A stretch of 19,501 nucleotides of DNA from Hypholoma sublateritium FD-334 SS-4 (GCA_000827495.1 KN817769.1:1-19501); one strand, 5' to 3'; numbered from the stretch's first letter, positions 1 through 10,722 are shown. Notes: generated from the sequence alone by a model not told the origin. Numbers and translations are program-made.

Positions 1-1597
1 GTTCCTCTACGAAGACGATCAATCGGGAACGAAGATGCTCTGTTTTTGGTATGTTTTCTTTCGATTTTATTCAAAACGTCTGCTTAACTTGAGAACACCA
101 AGCCATGGAGAGATACGCAACAAAGGGTGCGGGTATTGGTACGGCGCTGACGATTGGAATGCATTGTAGAGTACATTAATATACACCGATTACTTACTGT
201 GGGCTACGACGAGCACTCAATAGCTCAAGCCTGAGGATGGACACATTGGAGTGGCTGGNAATACTCCACAAGCTGTCCGTCCGACTCCATCATCTTGGTC
301 AACACTTCCCTCGACAAGAAGCGGCTCCAGACCGAGGCAGTCTTCGGCGTTTCTGAAGGAGGTTGTCAGCATCAAGGACAATGCGCGTGCAGGCGCGGAG
401 GCAGGGCATGAACGGTGAGCTGTTCTATATACTTGTCGGCCTGCGTACCGCGATGAACAACTTCGCGCCGCATTTAGCTTCGAGCTCTCGAACAGCATTC
501 TGTCGTGAGCGGGTTCAATGCAGCCATCGATCTGTGAATTAAGCCCGCGGCATCGAAGAGAGTGGCGCTATCGAGAGATCTTGCTGCCGCGCGCAAATTA
601 CCGGAAACTAGTAGGAAGTATATAGACTGTATCATAGTAAATTAATAGTAATCTTATTATATCGAAAGAAACAACCTCTAAGAGTGGCATGGGCATAGCT
701 TAACCTGCAAGTCTACTAAGATAATGTTCCAACCTTGTCAGAACCTAGCAATACGAAAGCTGTATGGAAAGCCCGTAAAATCATCACGACGCCATTGGAA
801 TTAGTTACTTAAATTACTCAGAATCTCATGAGTGGGTCACAGTTGGTAAATTATCTACTGCACCGCTCAGCCCTTCAAATCGCCTGCAAGTGTGATATGA
901 CGGCAGTCAAGGTTGACAAGAGCCTAACAACTGTGAAGACTGCGCGATAAATGAATAAAATTCTTACTGCGCCATATGTAGACATATCAATGGCTGCAAG
1001 AATTTTGTGAGTGTGACATAATTAACAAGGCATCCTTTGCGCAGTTTATTCCATCAAATCAGCAGCAATTGTGATATAGTGATGACCATCGAGTACCAAA
1101 GTTCAATAAGAGTGAGGAACAATCGGAAAAGAATAGAAAACTTACTGAAGAATTAAAAAAGTATACAAAAATCTTCAAAGCTTTCTTAGCCGGGTCATAT
1201 TGAGTAGACCATGCAGCGGATAGGAAAGGGAAAAAAATGACATGTTTTGTTTTAACGGGGGTATAAAGGACGATGACAAATCACAAAGCCTGTCTGCAAA
1301 AATAAGGGGCCCTCCAATTTCCCGATGTACAGCATGGTACAACAAAACAGGAACAGAGTGCACTCTACTACGGGCTTGCTAGTATACAATATGATCTCGG
1401 TCTACAAGTATAAAGATCAGAATAGGTGCCTAAAACTGTCATGAACTGCCCAGGCGCGAGCGCGGAGGAATACGGCCATTGGACTGAGCGCGGCACCCTA
1501 GCAACAAGTAAGCGCAGGAAGTTCTTCAAGTCAAAAGCCACGCTGCAAATAGCGAACAATGTAGAAGAAGCGCGAATCTTCAGACAGAGAATGGGCG
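1..1597. other. Region without a recognisable gene
   Basis: I see no supported gene here. Between about 240 and 415 the plus strand reads as a short open stretch containing LKEVVSIKDNARAGAEAGHE, followed by GTGAGC, which could be a 5' splice site, so a degraded exon is possible. I do not recognise the family. The reverse frame is also open over 217-498, which lowers the weight of either reading. From about 600 to 1420 the DNA is AT-rich with stops in all frames and shows no convincing RNA gene. Confidence 0.4.
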
Positions 1598-2640
1598 TTG
1601 GAAGAGCGCCTGTGGTTTCCGGAGCATGGTGATTCTGTGATATATTCGTGCATACATGCCGCTCACATGCACGAAGCGAAGCATCACACAGAGGGCCGCG
1701 GAGGCGACATTATCGTGTCCGCGCCACATCGTCTGCTGTTGATGCGCGGCGCCAGGATTTCTGTGGGAGACGCGCACACTTAGCCTCCACAGACGCGCCC
1801 ATCATTCCAGGTGAGCGCGCTATTTGCTATATTGTAATCGGCGCTCACCCAAGTAAAATTGCGACCGGAGAAAACAGCGCACTGAGCAATAACCACACCC
1901 TCCCTATGGTCGCCGAGCTCCAGTTTGAAGACATTATCTTCTGCCTATTCCCGAAGACAGCGGCAGTGGTAGAGGAAGCGTATGACTACTGGGCAAATAA
2001 TTCTGTTGGGGATGTCATAGAGATNATAATGCAGATGTTAGAGGTCAGGCTCATCTTTTGGCNATCACTCGANGAAGGCCCTTCGCTGATAAACCTATCG
2101 CAAACAGGGCCTTTCCTTTATTCACAACATAGGCATTGCACATCGCGTAAGTACTCTCTCACACAGTTAATCATAATATGTCGCACTTAAGCGTCTCAGG
2201 ATGCATTCACCACCAATTTTGTCATTCAATGGCACCCAGAATCAGCGCTAGAAATGAAGATTTCACCTTCTCGTCCACGCGTCTACCTTATAGATTTTGA
2301 AGTGGCCATCGAGTTTCCAGCTGAGTGCCCCATTGAAGAGCGACTCACCGTGGGTTATCCTCTCGGCGGGTCCTTCCGCCCCTTGTGCCCCCGAGTGCGC
2401 ATCTGGAAAGCCATACAGTCCATTTAAGCTTGACGTGTGGCAGCTAGGCACTTCGCTCTCAAACTACAAGGCGCGGGGTGTCCACAAGTTCCTGTACACA
2501 TGACCAATGACCTTCTTGCATCTTGCAGACTAAGGTTGATGCGGTTGACGCTGTGTTAGAGGCTATGGCAGCGGCAGATCAGGCAGCCCGACCAAGTGCT
2601 CAGGAAGCATTGGATCGCAGAGAAGTGCAAATGACGCTTG
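1598..2640 (+). pseudogene. Fungal-specific protein kinase-like gene, broken
   Basis: This is a serine/threonine kinase-like domain of the type expanded in mushroom-forming fungi; its substrate is unknown. In order I see a degenerate N-lobe (APHRLLLMRGARIS near 1721-1762), then a stretch with NNHTLPMVAELQFEDIIF (about 1888-1942) and AYDYWANNSVGDVIE, then FIHNIGIAHR, then after an intron DAFTTNF, which completes an HRD..N catalytic loop. VYLIDFEVAIEFPAECPIEE follows, with DFE where most kinases have DFG. Further on are SGKPYSPFKLDVWQLGTSLS and AVLEAMAAADQAARPSAQEA. Likely introns are 2044-2107, 2147-2199 and 2471-2528. Damage: a frame change near 1765-1805, another near 2370-2395 with some residues missing, a 5' splice site reading GC, and no normal C-terminus after ALDR. 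Family call is firm; exact ends are not. Confidence 0.75.
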
Positions 2641-2806
2641 GTTGGACGAGTTGTTGGGTCAACACTGATTTTTCTATTTATATCTGGTACATACATACAT
2701 ATGTACATGGTCTAATGAGTCATGTATAAAGGAGGGCCCCCATTGGCTCTATTCCGATATATCCTCTTCGCCTCTTCTCTTGTCTCCATCGTCAAGATTT
2801 TTCACA
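2641..2806. other. Spacer with CT-rich leader
   Basis: The stretch just before 2807 is rich in C and T on the plus strand (about 2755-2800), as is common just upstream of start codons in filamentous fungi. Nothing else is visible. Confidence 0.3.
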
Positions 2807-2946
2807 ATGCCCCAGGTCTGCGTGAATAGTAATACTTACTGTTCAATGTTCAACAATAGATGGGAGCCGAAGGAGGGCTCATTCCGAGCCGCACGCCAGC
2901 ATCGAAATCGATTTTCACTGTCGCGGAACGATATCGTGATAAGTAG
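2807..2946 (+). CDS. Short spliced start-like ORF, unrecognised
   Basis: An ATG in good context (ttcacaATG) sits directly after a CT-rich leader. Three codons (M-P-Q) are followed by a possible 44-base intron, 2816-2859, with ends GTCTGC and AATAG and an internal TTACTG branch-like site. The second exon starts ATGGGAGCC and reads MGAEGGLIPSRTPASKSIFT and 8 further residues to a TAG at 2944-2946. The whole product would be only 31 residues. It looks like the first exons of a gene whose remainder is missing or hidden behind an intron I could not place (GTGATA at 2936 is a candidate donor). I do not recognise the protein. Confidence 0.25.
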
Positions 2947-3449
2947 CACGACTTCGACCAGCGCAAACTTAAACCCAGCCTACTGCTGACTGAATTGCAT
3001 TGTTCGAATCTTGAAAAAGAACCGCTCGACCGTTCGCCTCCACGTCGTCCCTCCACCGCACGCCCTCGCCCAACCCCACCCACCGAAACCTAGCTCAAGC
3101 ACTTTCGCCGCTGTCTTCGTCTTCATCCCGACACTCTCCCTATCGAACCAAGCACCTCCACGCCTGCTTTGCACGCTCTCTATCCGAGTAAATAAAATAT
3201 ATTAACTACTACAAAACACCCTCCCGCACGTACATGTAAACATCAGCGGCGCCCGAGGGTCCGAACAATAAAGCAGAATCGATGAAATAGCAGTCCGCGC
3301 GCGGGGTGAGGAGTGGTCGGCGGTGGGTGGGCGTCGGTCGTCGTCGGTGGTGGTGGTGGTACAATCACGCGTCCGTGCTCCACGCGGCGGAAACAGCAAG
3401 CGAAGGCAAACAGGCAGGACGACGGCCCGGCTGAATCCGCATCTAAGAA
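2947..3449. other. GC-rich low-complexity spacer, downstream of ATG18
   Basis: The plus strand is pyrimidine-rich at about 3030-3185 (many CC, CT and CAC runs) and contains a GTC/GGT triplet run at about 3337-3361. Open frames on both strands here are compositional and proline- or arginine-rich. No gene supported. The 3' untranslated region of ATG18 (minus strand) must lie in the right-hand part. Confidence 0.4.
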
Positions 3450-5234
3450 TCAGCCCAGCACGCCACCCCAATCCGCCATCCCCGTGCCCTCGTCCCCAGA
3501 ATCCAGTAAACTGTCGGGATATCAGTCAGCACAATGCGCCCTTACCAAGTCCAAAAAAAGAAAGGAAAAAAGCCTGGCGAACAAACACACTAAGCAGAAA
3601 AAACGACGATGAAACAAGCGTCGAAAAAGGAGCGACAGAAGAAGCGATGAACACATAAAATAATAAATAGAACTCACTTATACTGCTTCATCAGCGCACA
3701 CTCGCCGCCCTTTTCCAGATCGATGCTGTACAAATAAAAGTATCCTTCTGACGAAAGGACCATGACGTGCGGCATCGTCCTAACCCAGTATCAGCTTTCC
3801 GAGTAAATAATGAAAGATGGAGGAGACGCACCCGGATAGGGCAACAACGGTCCTCGCGCCACTTGTAGGCAGACGGAGGGAAGCGAAGGCGCGCGCAGGC
3901 TCCCATAGCTCCGTGAGTGTGTGCGGTAGGTAACCGCCGACGGAGTGCGAGAGGCTCTTTGTCATCTGGAGGGACTTTCGACGCAGGCTTGAACTGTGAC
4001 GCGATTTAATGTGAGTGAGAATGGGGGATACTGGGAGGAAACGCACGACACACTCGGCGCCGTCTGCTTCGCCACAAACGCCTCGTATCCGCCCACCGAA
4101 TCCGCGCTCGCGCCGTCCACAGAGTCGGGTGGGCTTCTGGGGGCTTCCGCACCCCCACTTCCTCCACCGCTTTTCCCACTCCCACCGCCCGCACCGCCCA
4201 GCTTAAACACATACACCGTATCATGCGCCGAGCTCACCGCCAGCAGGCTCCCGACGACATTGAAGTTCATCGAGTATATTCGCGTCTCGCGCGTCCCCCG
4301 CCTGAGCTGATACAACTTCTCTGCCCCGGGACGCTCCAGACACGGATGACGGTGCCCTTATCGGACGCAGTGGCGAGGAGCGTGCCGGCGGCGTTGAGAG
4401 CGAGGAAGGCGAGCGGCGCTTTGTGCACCTGGATGACGTTGGCGACAGTGAGCGAGCGCGTAGAGAAGAGGAGGACGTCGCCGGACTGCGCGGCGCTACT
4501 GCTGGGTGTTGGTGCCGGGGCTGTACCGGCGGAGGTGGGGGCGGATGGGGTGGCGAGCGGGGCAGATAGCGAGGGTACGGGTGACGGGTACGCAAGGTAC
4601 GACGAGTCCACCGGCGGCGAGAGGGAGCAGATAGCTGTTGGTGGTTTAGTAGTGGTTGTGGGGAGCATCGGGAGACGCACCGTCGGGGTTGGGTGTGGTC
4701 TCGATGACATGCAGCAGGCGCATGTTGGATATGTCGTATATGTAGATCTCCATCTCGAGAACAATGACGAGGCTCTTGCGGTTCAGCTTCACAGCGAGGA
4801 TTGCGGACGGGGAACAGAAGTTCGCAGATCATCGACTGCCGCTGCGGGGCCGTCAGCCAGCGGCTCATACGTAGACACAGGAGGGGCATACCTTGGTGTT
4901 GACTATCTGCAGCTAGCGCGGACTCGACTGCGGCTGGTCCGCCGCGCCGACGAGCACGATGAGCGATGTGCAGAACAGCATCTCCACGATCCCCCGCGCG
5001 CCGTCGTCTGTGGGCATCTATCCATAAGCCGTCCGAACAACCACTAGGAGGGCACTCACTCATCGTGTACACCCGCCCGAACGGATCGCAGTTCGTCACG
5101 CTGTACCCCTTGGGCGTCCCCACCGAGATGCACCTGCCCAACCGCCCGCCCGCCGCTCATCCGTCAGCACCCCTCAATCCAACCAGCTCAGACAACATGG
5201 ACGAGAAGTCCTGGTTGAAGTTCGCGAACAGCAT
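3450..5234 (-). pseudogene. ATG18: ATG18, PROPPIN WD-repeat autophagy protein, with stop and frameshifts
   Basis: ATG18 family proteins are seven-bladed propellers that bind PI3P and PI(3,5)P2 on pre-autophagosomal and vacuolar membranes. Eight exons: 5234-5197, 5133-5060, 5007-4892, 4841-4681, 4634-4047, 3993-3832, 3779-3678, 3510-3450. Introns are 46-63 bases except the last (167). Start is MLFANFNQDF; then [67 protein letters not shown], the lipid-binding LRRG in [35 protein letters not shown] and [20 protein letters not shown]. Exons total 1302 bases, about 433 residues, normal for the family. Lesions: TAG at 4915-4913 where the family usually has Lys (SPR-stop-LQIVNTK), one extra base near 4808, one missing base in a G run near 4324-4328. 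All splice sites look usable, so recent decay or base-calling errors are both possible. Confidence 0.88.
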
Positions 5235-5405
5235 GTTCGAATTTGCCTTTTCCACCATGGCGGCTCGCTATCGTCGTCGGCGTCGTCGCAAGAAGGCAGT
5301 GGTAACGAGTAAGTAGTGCAGCACCGACACGACGGCGTCGCGCACGGTATGCCTCCGCTTATGTAATCGCCCCTTTTTCGGCAATGTTGTTCCCCACACA
5401 CAACA
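5235..5405. promoter_or_regulatory. Short divergent intergenic region
   Basis: About 170 bases separate the ATG18 start (minus) from the plus-strand start at 5406, so the two would share a bidirectional promoter. I see no clear TATA box. Inferred from gene placement only. Confidence 0.35.
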
Positions 5406-5575
5406 ATGTCCTCCTCAGACTCAGACTCAGCCATCATGCTCGCCCGGCGCCTCCGAGGTGGAACCGCCCGACATCGACGACATCATCGCGCAGCGCGAAA
5501 CCGCGTTACGTGTCTACGACGACACGCGCACCCGGGCCGCATTTTACGCGCTGAAGTTGCATTGGAGCGGGGAAC
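5406..5575 (+). pseudogene. 5' end of an unrecognised acidic-start gene, truncated
   Basis: The start context is good (cacaacaATG) and the protein opens MSSSDSDSAIM, encoded partly by a repeated TCAGAC unit. A one-base frame change near 5438-5450 is needed to continue into SEVEPPDIDDIIAQRETALR followed by VYDDTRTRAAFYALKLHWSG. That second stretch looks like genuine helical protein. After about 5575 the coding character is lost and AT-rich DNA begins. I do not recognise the family. It appears to be the first 50-60 residues of a gene whose 3' part is gone. Confidence 0.4.
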
Positions 5576-5677
5576 TTCGAGTTTTCCATGTGTGCAGTAC
5601 CAGTGGAGCTATATTTTACACACAAAATGTTTTACATAGGAATAAATAGCCAAATTTTATTTGTTGTACTAAAGATT

Positions 5678-6514
5678 TCAAGAATACATGTCAAAGTACC
5701 ATTTAAAGAGTGGAGCATAGGCTTCGTCGTACCGCCTGCGTTCCAGTATCGGTATCGGATGGAATCAGCCCCTGAAAGAAGGATCCTCTCACCTGTCCAG
5801 CTTTAGGATAAACCCATTGGATTCCCCACTCGTTATTTCATAGATCCAGTCTAGGAGGTTGTCGTCTTCGTGGAGGATGTACCCGGTCCTGAGAAGGTTT
5901 CGCGAGTACATACCATAGAACCGCATAACCACGTTCATATTCTGATCGTACCGTGTCACCCACGCATTTCTCTCCCCATAACCATCAGGAAGGTCGATAT
6001 CTGGCGAGATGGGTATGGTCCAGTTACATAGTGCTGGGTTTGTTACTTAAATGTTAGTAACATGTAGGTATATCACACGTTACTAACACGTTATTAACAA
6101 TTCTCACTGAGGGGGGGTCGATTTTGCACTGTGATATACTTGAGAGATACCCAATATGGTAATGATTACATCAGCAGTCTAGCCCGACAAAATAATATTA
6201 TCTGCTCCAAATCTACACAGCCAAGCCAGTTAGGTTTCCACCAATTAAACCATACGAGGCTCCCAGCAACCGACTACGAGAATTTTGTCTCCCACCGCAC
6301 CAAGGTTCTCAACATAAGAGTGCCTTCAGGATGCCGGGAATTGCCGGTAATGCCACAACTCGTCGGAGTTTGGCTGGAGTCGCCACTCACTAATGCCCCG
6401 AAGCTCCCAAATCTTTGGAACGAACCCTAAGCAGAGAAATCGTATTATATCATCTAAGATATAATGAGCTGATCTGAAAATATCATACCTGAAGATAAAT
6501 GTATCTTCTACCAT
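5678..6514 (-). pseudogene. Unrecognised split gene
   Basis: Read on the minus strand, the last exon 5735-5678 gives RYDEAYAPLFKWYFDMYS and TGA. It joins in phase across a 57-base intron (5792-5736, GTGAGA..GCAG) to 6033-5793, which contains WTIPISPDIDLPDGYGERNA, VTRYDQNMNVVMRFYGMYSR and LLDWIYEITSGES. Further upstream lies VENLGAVGDKILVVGCWEP (about 6318-6256), which could join through a long 222-base intron (6255-6034). Before it, GISEWRLQPNSDELWHYRQF is in the same frame but interrupted by a TGA at 6328-6326. The residue make-up, rich in W, Y, D and N, is that of a folded protein, but I cannot name the family. The first exon is uncertain. The 5'-most splice and the stop suggest decay. Confidence 0.45.
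6053..6098. repeat. Three GTTANTAAC palindromes
   Basis: GTTAGTAAC (6053-6061), GTTACTAAC (6079-6087) and GTTATTAAC (6090-6098) share one 9-base palindromic form. The first is extended to ATGTTAGTAACAT (6051-6063). They lie inside the putative 222-base intron of the minus-strand split gene. The motif contains TACTAAC, the strong fungal branch-site sequence, when read on the right strand. Confidence 0.6.
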
Positions 6515-6850
6515 TCTTTTTTTTGGTTGATCGTGTAAGTAATACTCGTTGGGATCATGTAATATAATCGAGCCTTGGAAATGAACTGATGCTCATTAGA
6601 TGCCTCCTTCGCCTTCTGAGCCGAAGAATACAGACAGAATACGTCTCGTCTGAACAAAAACCACAACAGCTGGATTTCGGCCAGGCAAAAGGTATTTAGC
6701 GTTGATTTAGCCACCTTAACAGAGCAGACTCCGAAGGATCACGTGGAATAGTAGCCGCGTAAATAACCGATATTTTTGCAACGCCGCTCTCAACCTCTAC
6801 TTGTCTTCTCAGACTTGAACTACATAGCGCGATCTGGCTGCCATACACTA
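6515..6850. other. Upstream region of DIS3
   Basis: No convincing coding sequence. The short minus-strand frame at 6714-6508 has no recognisable features. This stretch should hold the DIS3 promoter and 5' leader, but I see no clear TATA or CCAAT element close to 6851. Confidence 0.3.
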
Positions 6851-9800
6851 ATGGTCGACATCACAATTCTCAAGAGGCCAAGGGCAGAGGCAACTGTAAC
6901 ACAGAGAAAATTCTTCAAAAAGACTGCAAGAGGAAAGGTTATCAAAGGTACGTCTGCAATGCGTCTGCTGATTCTTCGGTATTCGTGTCGCTCATTTGTC
7001 GTCAAGTTCTTCGCGAACGATACCTCAGGAATGATGTTTCCTGTGGAGTAAAAGGATGTAGGGAATGCGAAGAAGCTATTCTGCCGGCTGACGGGGATAC
7101 CACCCATCCATCATTCCCCAGCGGTCACTTTGTCTTGCCGGATACCAATGTATTCCTTTCTCAAGTGAGTATNGCGCTGTTTTTTTCTGTACGATTAGAT
7201 CTACATGTNATGACTAGCATTATAGATGGATCTTNTCGAATCGCCGCTATTCACGTCGCCCATCATCCTATTGCAAACGGTGATGGAAGAAGTTCGGCAT
7301 CGCTCGCTACCGCTTTACAATAGGTTGAAGGCTCTTACCAAGATGGACGACAAGAAGATCTGGATATTCTACAACGAGTATCGCTCGTACGTGGCCTTCA
7401 TGTACTTGCTGGTTTTCCATTAAGTTTTGTAGAGAGACGGCCATCATTCGCGAAGAAAACGAAACGCCGAATGACAGAAATGATAGAAGTGCGTCATTAC
7501 TTACGTCCTCTATAGAAACACGCTGAAGACATTCAAGGTATCCGAAAGGCTACTTCTTGGTACACGACTCATCTCTCCCTCACTCGCCCTACAATACGCG
7601 GCCAACCAGCTCCCAAGATCCCTGTCGTTGTTCTGCTTACTGAAGATGCCGCAAACCGAAGAAAAGCAGAACAAATCGGAATCTTCTCGATTTCAGTTCG
7701 CAAATACGTTGAAGCCATGCCCACAGCCTGCCAAATGCTCGATCTACTCTCTGCAGAGGGTTCTAATGATATCGAACCGACAAAAGCCGTAGCGGGACGA
7801 CAGGCGCTGTACCCCGAAGTAAGTTGTCCTCTGAGCCTACCATATCTATATCTCACAATTCATAGTATCTCCCAACAGCGGTGCTTGCCGCTGGGGTAAA
7901 GGCAGGGGAATTGCACCAGGGCCATTTCAACGCAAATCAATACAACTACCTCGAAGGCAGCGTTCCTGTTCCAGCTTTTACCTCCCCAGTATTACTCATC
8001 GGGCGAGAGAACATGAACCGAGCTGTCAATGGCGACGTTGTCGTCGTCGAAGTGTTTGATGAAAAGGAGTGGAAATCGCCTGGAGATGAGGTGGTNGATC
8101 AAGATGGTGAGTTTACTGCTATTATCATTGCACAACATTTTCAGACCATATCCAATAGCTACTCTCAAAAACGACGATGTGGAGGACTCTGAAGATGAAG
8201 GTGAGGGCGAAGGCAAGGGTGCTTTGGTCCGGGAGACGAAGCTCGTCGAGAGCGAGAAACGTTCCTCCGAAANGCAGCCCACAGGGCGCATCGTTGGCAT
8301 TATCAAGCGTAATTGGCGGGCGTGAGTACCTCGTAAACCGCACTGAAATNCTCTAATTTCGGCCTTGCAGTTATGTTTGTCACATTGACAGNACCTCNCT
8401 TACCTCGNCCAATACCACCTCCCTCTCTCAGCAAACCGTATTTGCCACCCCNGTCTCTCGTCTACTCCCACGCATTCGTATGCGAACACGACAAGCGCCT
8501 ACNCTCATAGGTCAGAAAATCCTCGTCACCATCGATCGCTGGGACGAAACATCGCGTTATCCCGAGGGCCATTTTGTGCGGGCGCTGGGAAAGGTAGAAA
8601 GTAAGGAGGCGGAGCAGGAAAGTCTGCTTCTCGAGTTCGAGGTACCATACCGACCATTTGGGAAGGCGATCCTGGATTGCTTGCCGGTAGAGGGTGAAAG
8701 CTGGGTGGTACCGCCGAAGAGTTCTACGAGTCCAGAGTGGCGCGGACGCGAGGACTTGCGGGAATTGCTCATCTGTAGCATTGATCCTCCAGGTACGACA
8801 TTAATGGAGCTGCGCTGAAGTCCGCACTCATTGGGCAACAGGTTGTCAGGATATCGACGATGCTTTACACGCAAGGCAGCTTCCTAACGGGAACATCGAG
8901 GCGGGTGTCCGTACGTCCTTCAAGTTGTTTCGGCCATTGCACATACTTATAGCTTCACCCTGGTAGACATTGCGGATGTATCGCACTTTGTGCACGCCGA
9001 TACACCCATGGATAGTGAAGCTGCATCAAGAGGAACTACAGTATATCTCGTCGACAAGCGTATAGACATGCTGCCTGCCCTCCTCGGCACTAACTTGTGT
9101 TCACTACGACCATTTGTCGAACGTCTTGCGTTTTCAGCGTTCTGGGTATGCGAGCCTTCCGTTCTCTATATATTCACACTAACGTCGATCACTTTCGACA
9201 GGAAATGACACCAGACGCGAATATAGTGGACGTGAGGTTTACAAAATCAGTTATCGCTAGTAAAGCCGCCTTCACATATGAAGAAGCGCAAATCCGGAAA
9301 GATGACCCGTCTGTCAAATGTACTGCTATTATCATTTTAGCCTTACTAATATGCATTCAGGCATCGTCAAGATGCGCTCACTCAAAGCATCCGCCTCCTC
9401 AATTCGCTTGCACTCAAGCTCAAGGCAAAGCGCATGGCAGCGGGTGCCCTGAATCTCGCTTCCCCCGAGGTCAAGATCCACCTAGACAGTTCAGAGAGTT
9501 CGGACCCTATAGATGTCGAGCAAAAGGAGATGCGGGAGACGAATAGTCTGGTCGAAGAGTTNATGCTGCTCGCTAANGTCAGTGTCGCGCGGAAGATCGA
9601 GGAAACATTCCCACAAACTGCAGTCCTGAGGTCTGTCTGGTGATCACTCTGTANTTATGCGCCTTCTCTTGACANTTCTTNCGGTTNCAGGCGTCATNTA
9701 CCTCCGCCGCGCACGAATTTCGAAAAATTGCAGGATATCTTGATGAAAAGAAAGGGTATGAAGCTGGATGTGTCTANTTCAGGGGCCCTTGCCGCGTCAT

Positions 9801-10644
9801 TGGATCAGTGCATTGTGCGTTTATATTTTCGGTTTGATATATATATCGATTAGCTCATGTCCATTCAAGGATCCANGTGAACCAGCATTCAACACACTAG
9901 TGCGAATCATGGCGACGCGTTGCATGCTTTCGGCAGAGTATTTCTGCTCGGGTAGCGTTGGACGGGATACATTTGGCCACTATGGTCTCGCCAGCCCCAT
10001 CTACACGCATTTCACTTCTCCTATTCGTCGTTACGCCGGTAGGGANTATNTACCCTCTATTCTTGACCTTCCACTAACCACATCTCCTGGCTCGCACTAG
10101 ACGTGCTTGCGCATCNCCAGCTGTCGGCCGCCATTGGCTACACCTCGCTACACGCCTCACTCCATTCGAAGCCCCACGTAGAGCGCGTGTTAGACGTAGT
10201 CAATCGTCGCCATCGCATGGCCCAAATGGCGGGACGTGCGAGCGTCGAGTTCTACGTCGGCCTGGCACTGAAGGGCCGGAANGAGCGGGAGGCGAAGAAG
10301 GCGGACTTTGGCAAGGTGACGGAGGTGACGGAGGAGGCCTTCGTGATCCGGACNTTCAGGAACGGCGTCGGTGTGTTTGTGTCTAAGTGAGCGGATTCGT
10401 TGCTGGTGTCTTTATGGATGTGTTTGCTCATGTAGACAAATTCAGACTAGGCATAGAAGGTCTGGTTATGTTCAAAAAGGACATGACATTCGATGCGGAC
10501 AACTATACCATTACCGTGGGGCAGACAACGATCGCGGTCTTCGATAAGGTCACTGTCCGTATTGANGTGGAGAAGGACCGAAATACTCAACGCGGCAAAG
10601 TGAAAATGACTCTAGTACATCCAATTGATTCCTCCGGCTTGTAA
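6851..10644 (+). CDS. DIS3: DIS3/RRP44, catalytic subunit of the RNA exosome
   Basis: Exosome nuclease with an endonucleolytic PIN domain and a 3'-5' RNase II (RNB) domain, nuclear and cytoplasmic. Sixteen exons: 6851-6947, 7007-7164, 7226-7386, 7433-7488, 7538-7818, 7866-8106, 8159-8321, 8371-8792, 8842-8910, 8967-9145, 9202-9319, 9372-9630, 9691-9814, 9870-10038, 10101-10386, 10446-10644. They total 2982 bases, 993 residues, matching yeast Rrp44 (about 1000). Order: CR3 cysteines (CGVKGCREC), PIN with acidic residues in LPDTN, QTVMEEV, NDRNDR and [12 protein letters not shown]; cold-shock domains ([32 protein letters not shown]); RNB with [24 protein letters not shown] and [17 protein letters not shown]1-like end from [14 protein letters not shown]. 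The active-site aspartates split across intron 8793-8841 are intact. The 9320-9371 intron (GTACTG..CAAG) is the least certain join. Several N bases fall in exons but none forces a frame change. Confidence 0.96.
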
Positions 10645-10722
10645 ACATAATCACCACCGTGAAATATAACCCCATCATTATCTGTGTATGTACACCTATC
10701 TCCAACCTATCTCTGAATCATT
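10645..10722. terminator. Convergent 3' ends of DIS3 and the helicase
   Basis: Only 78 bases lie between the DIS3 stop (TAA, 10642-10644) and the helicase stop at 10723-10725 on the other strand. Both 3' untranslated regions and poly(A) sites must fit here or overlap the facing gene. I see no canonical AATAAA. Confidence 0.4.

Noticed and set aside
3337..3361. GTC/GGT triplet run as a functional repeat
   Set aside because: Short, imperfect and in low-complexity DNA; no evidence of more than slippage.
4223..5047. Long plus-strand open frame of 274 codons opposite ATG18
   Set aside because: It is antisense to clearly conserved ATG18 exons and introns and is open because of GC-rich codon use.
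4221..5141. Minus-strand open frame of 306 codons across ATG18
   Set aside because: It reads through several ATG18 introns in mixed frames; the spliced model explains the conserved protein far better.
7489..7515. A 27-base intron in DIS3
   Set aside because: Too short; the acceptor at 7536-7537 gives a 49-base intron and restores the conserved NDRNDR-S-IRKA reading.
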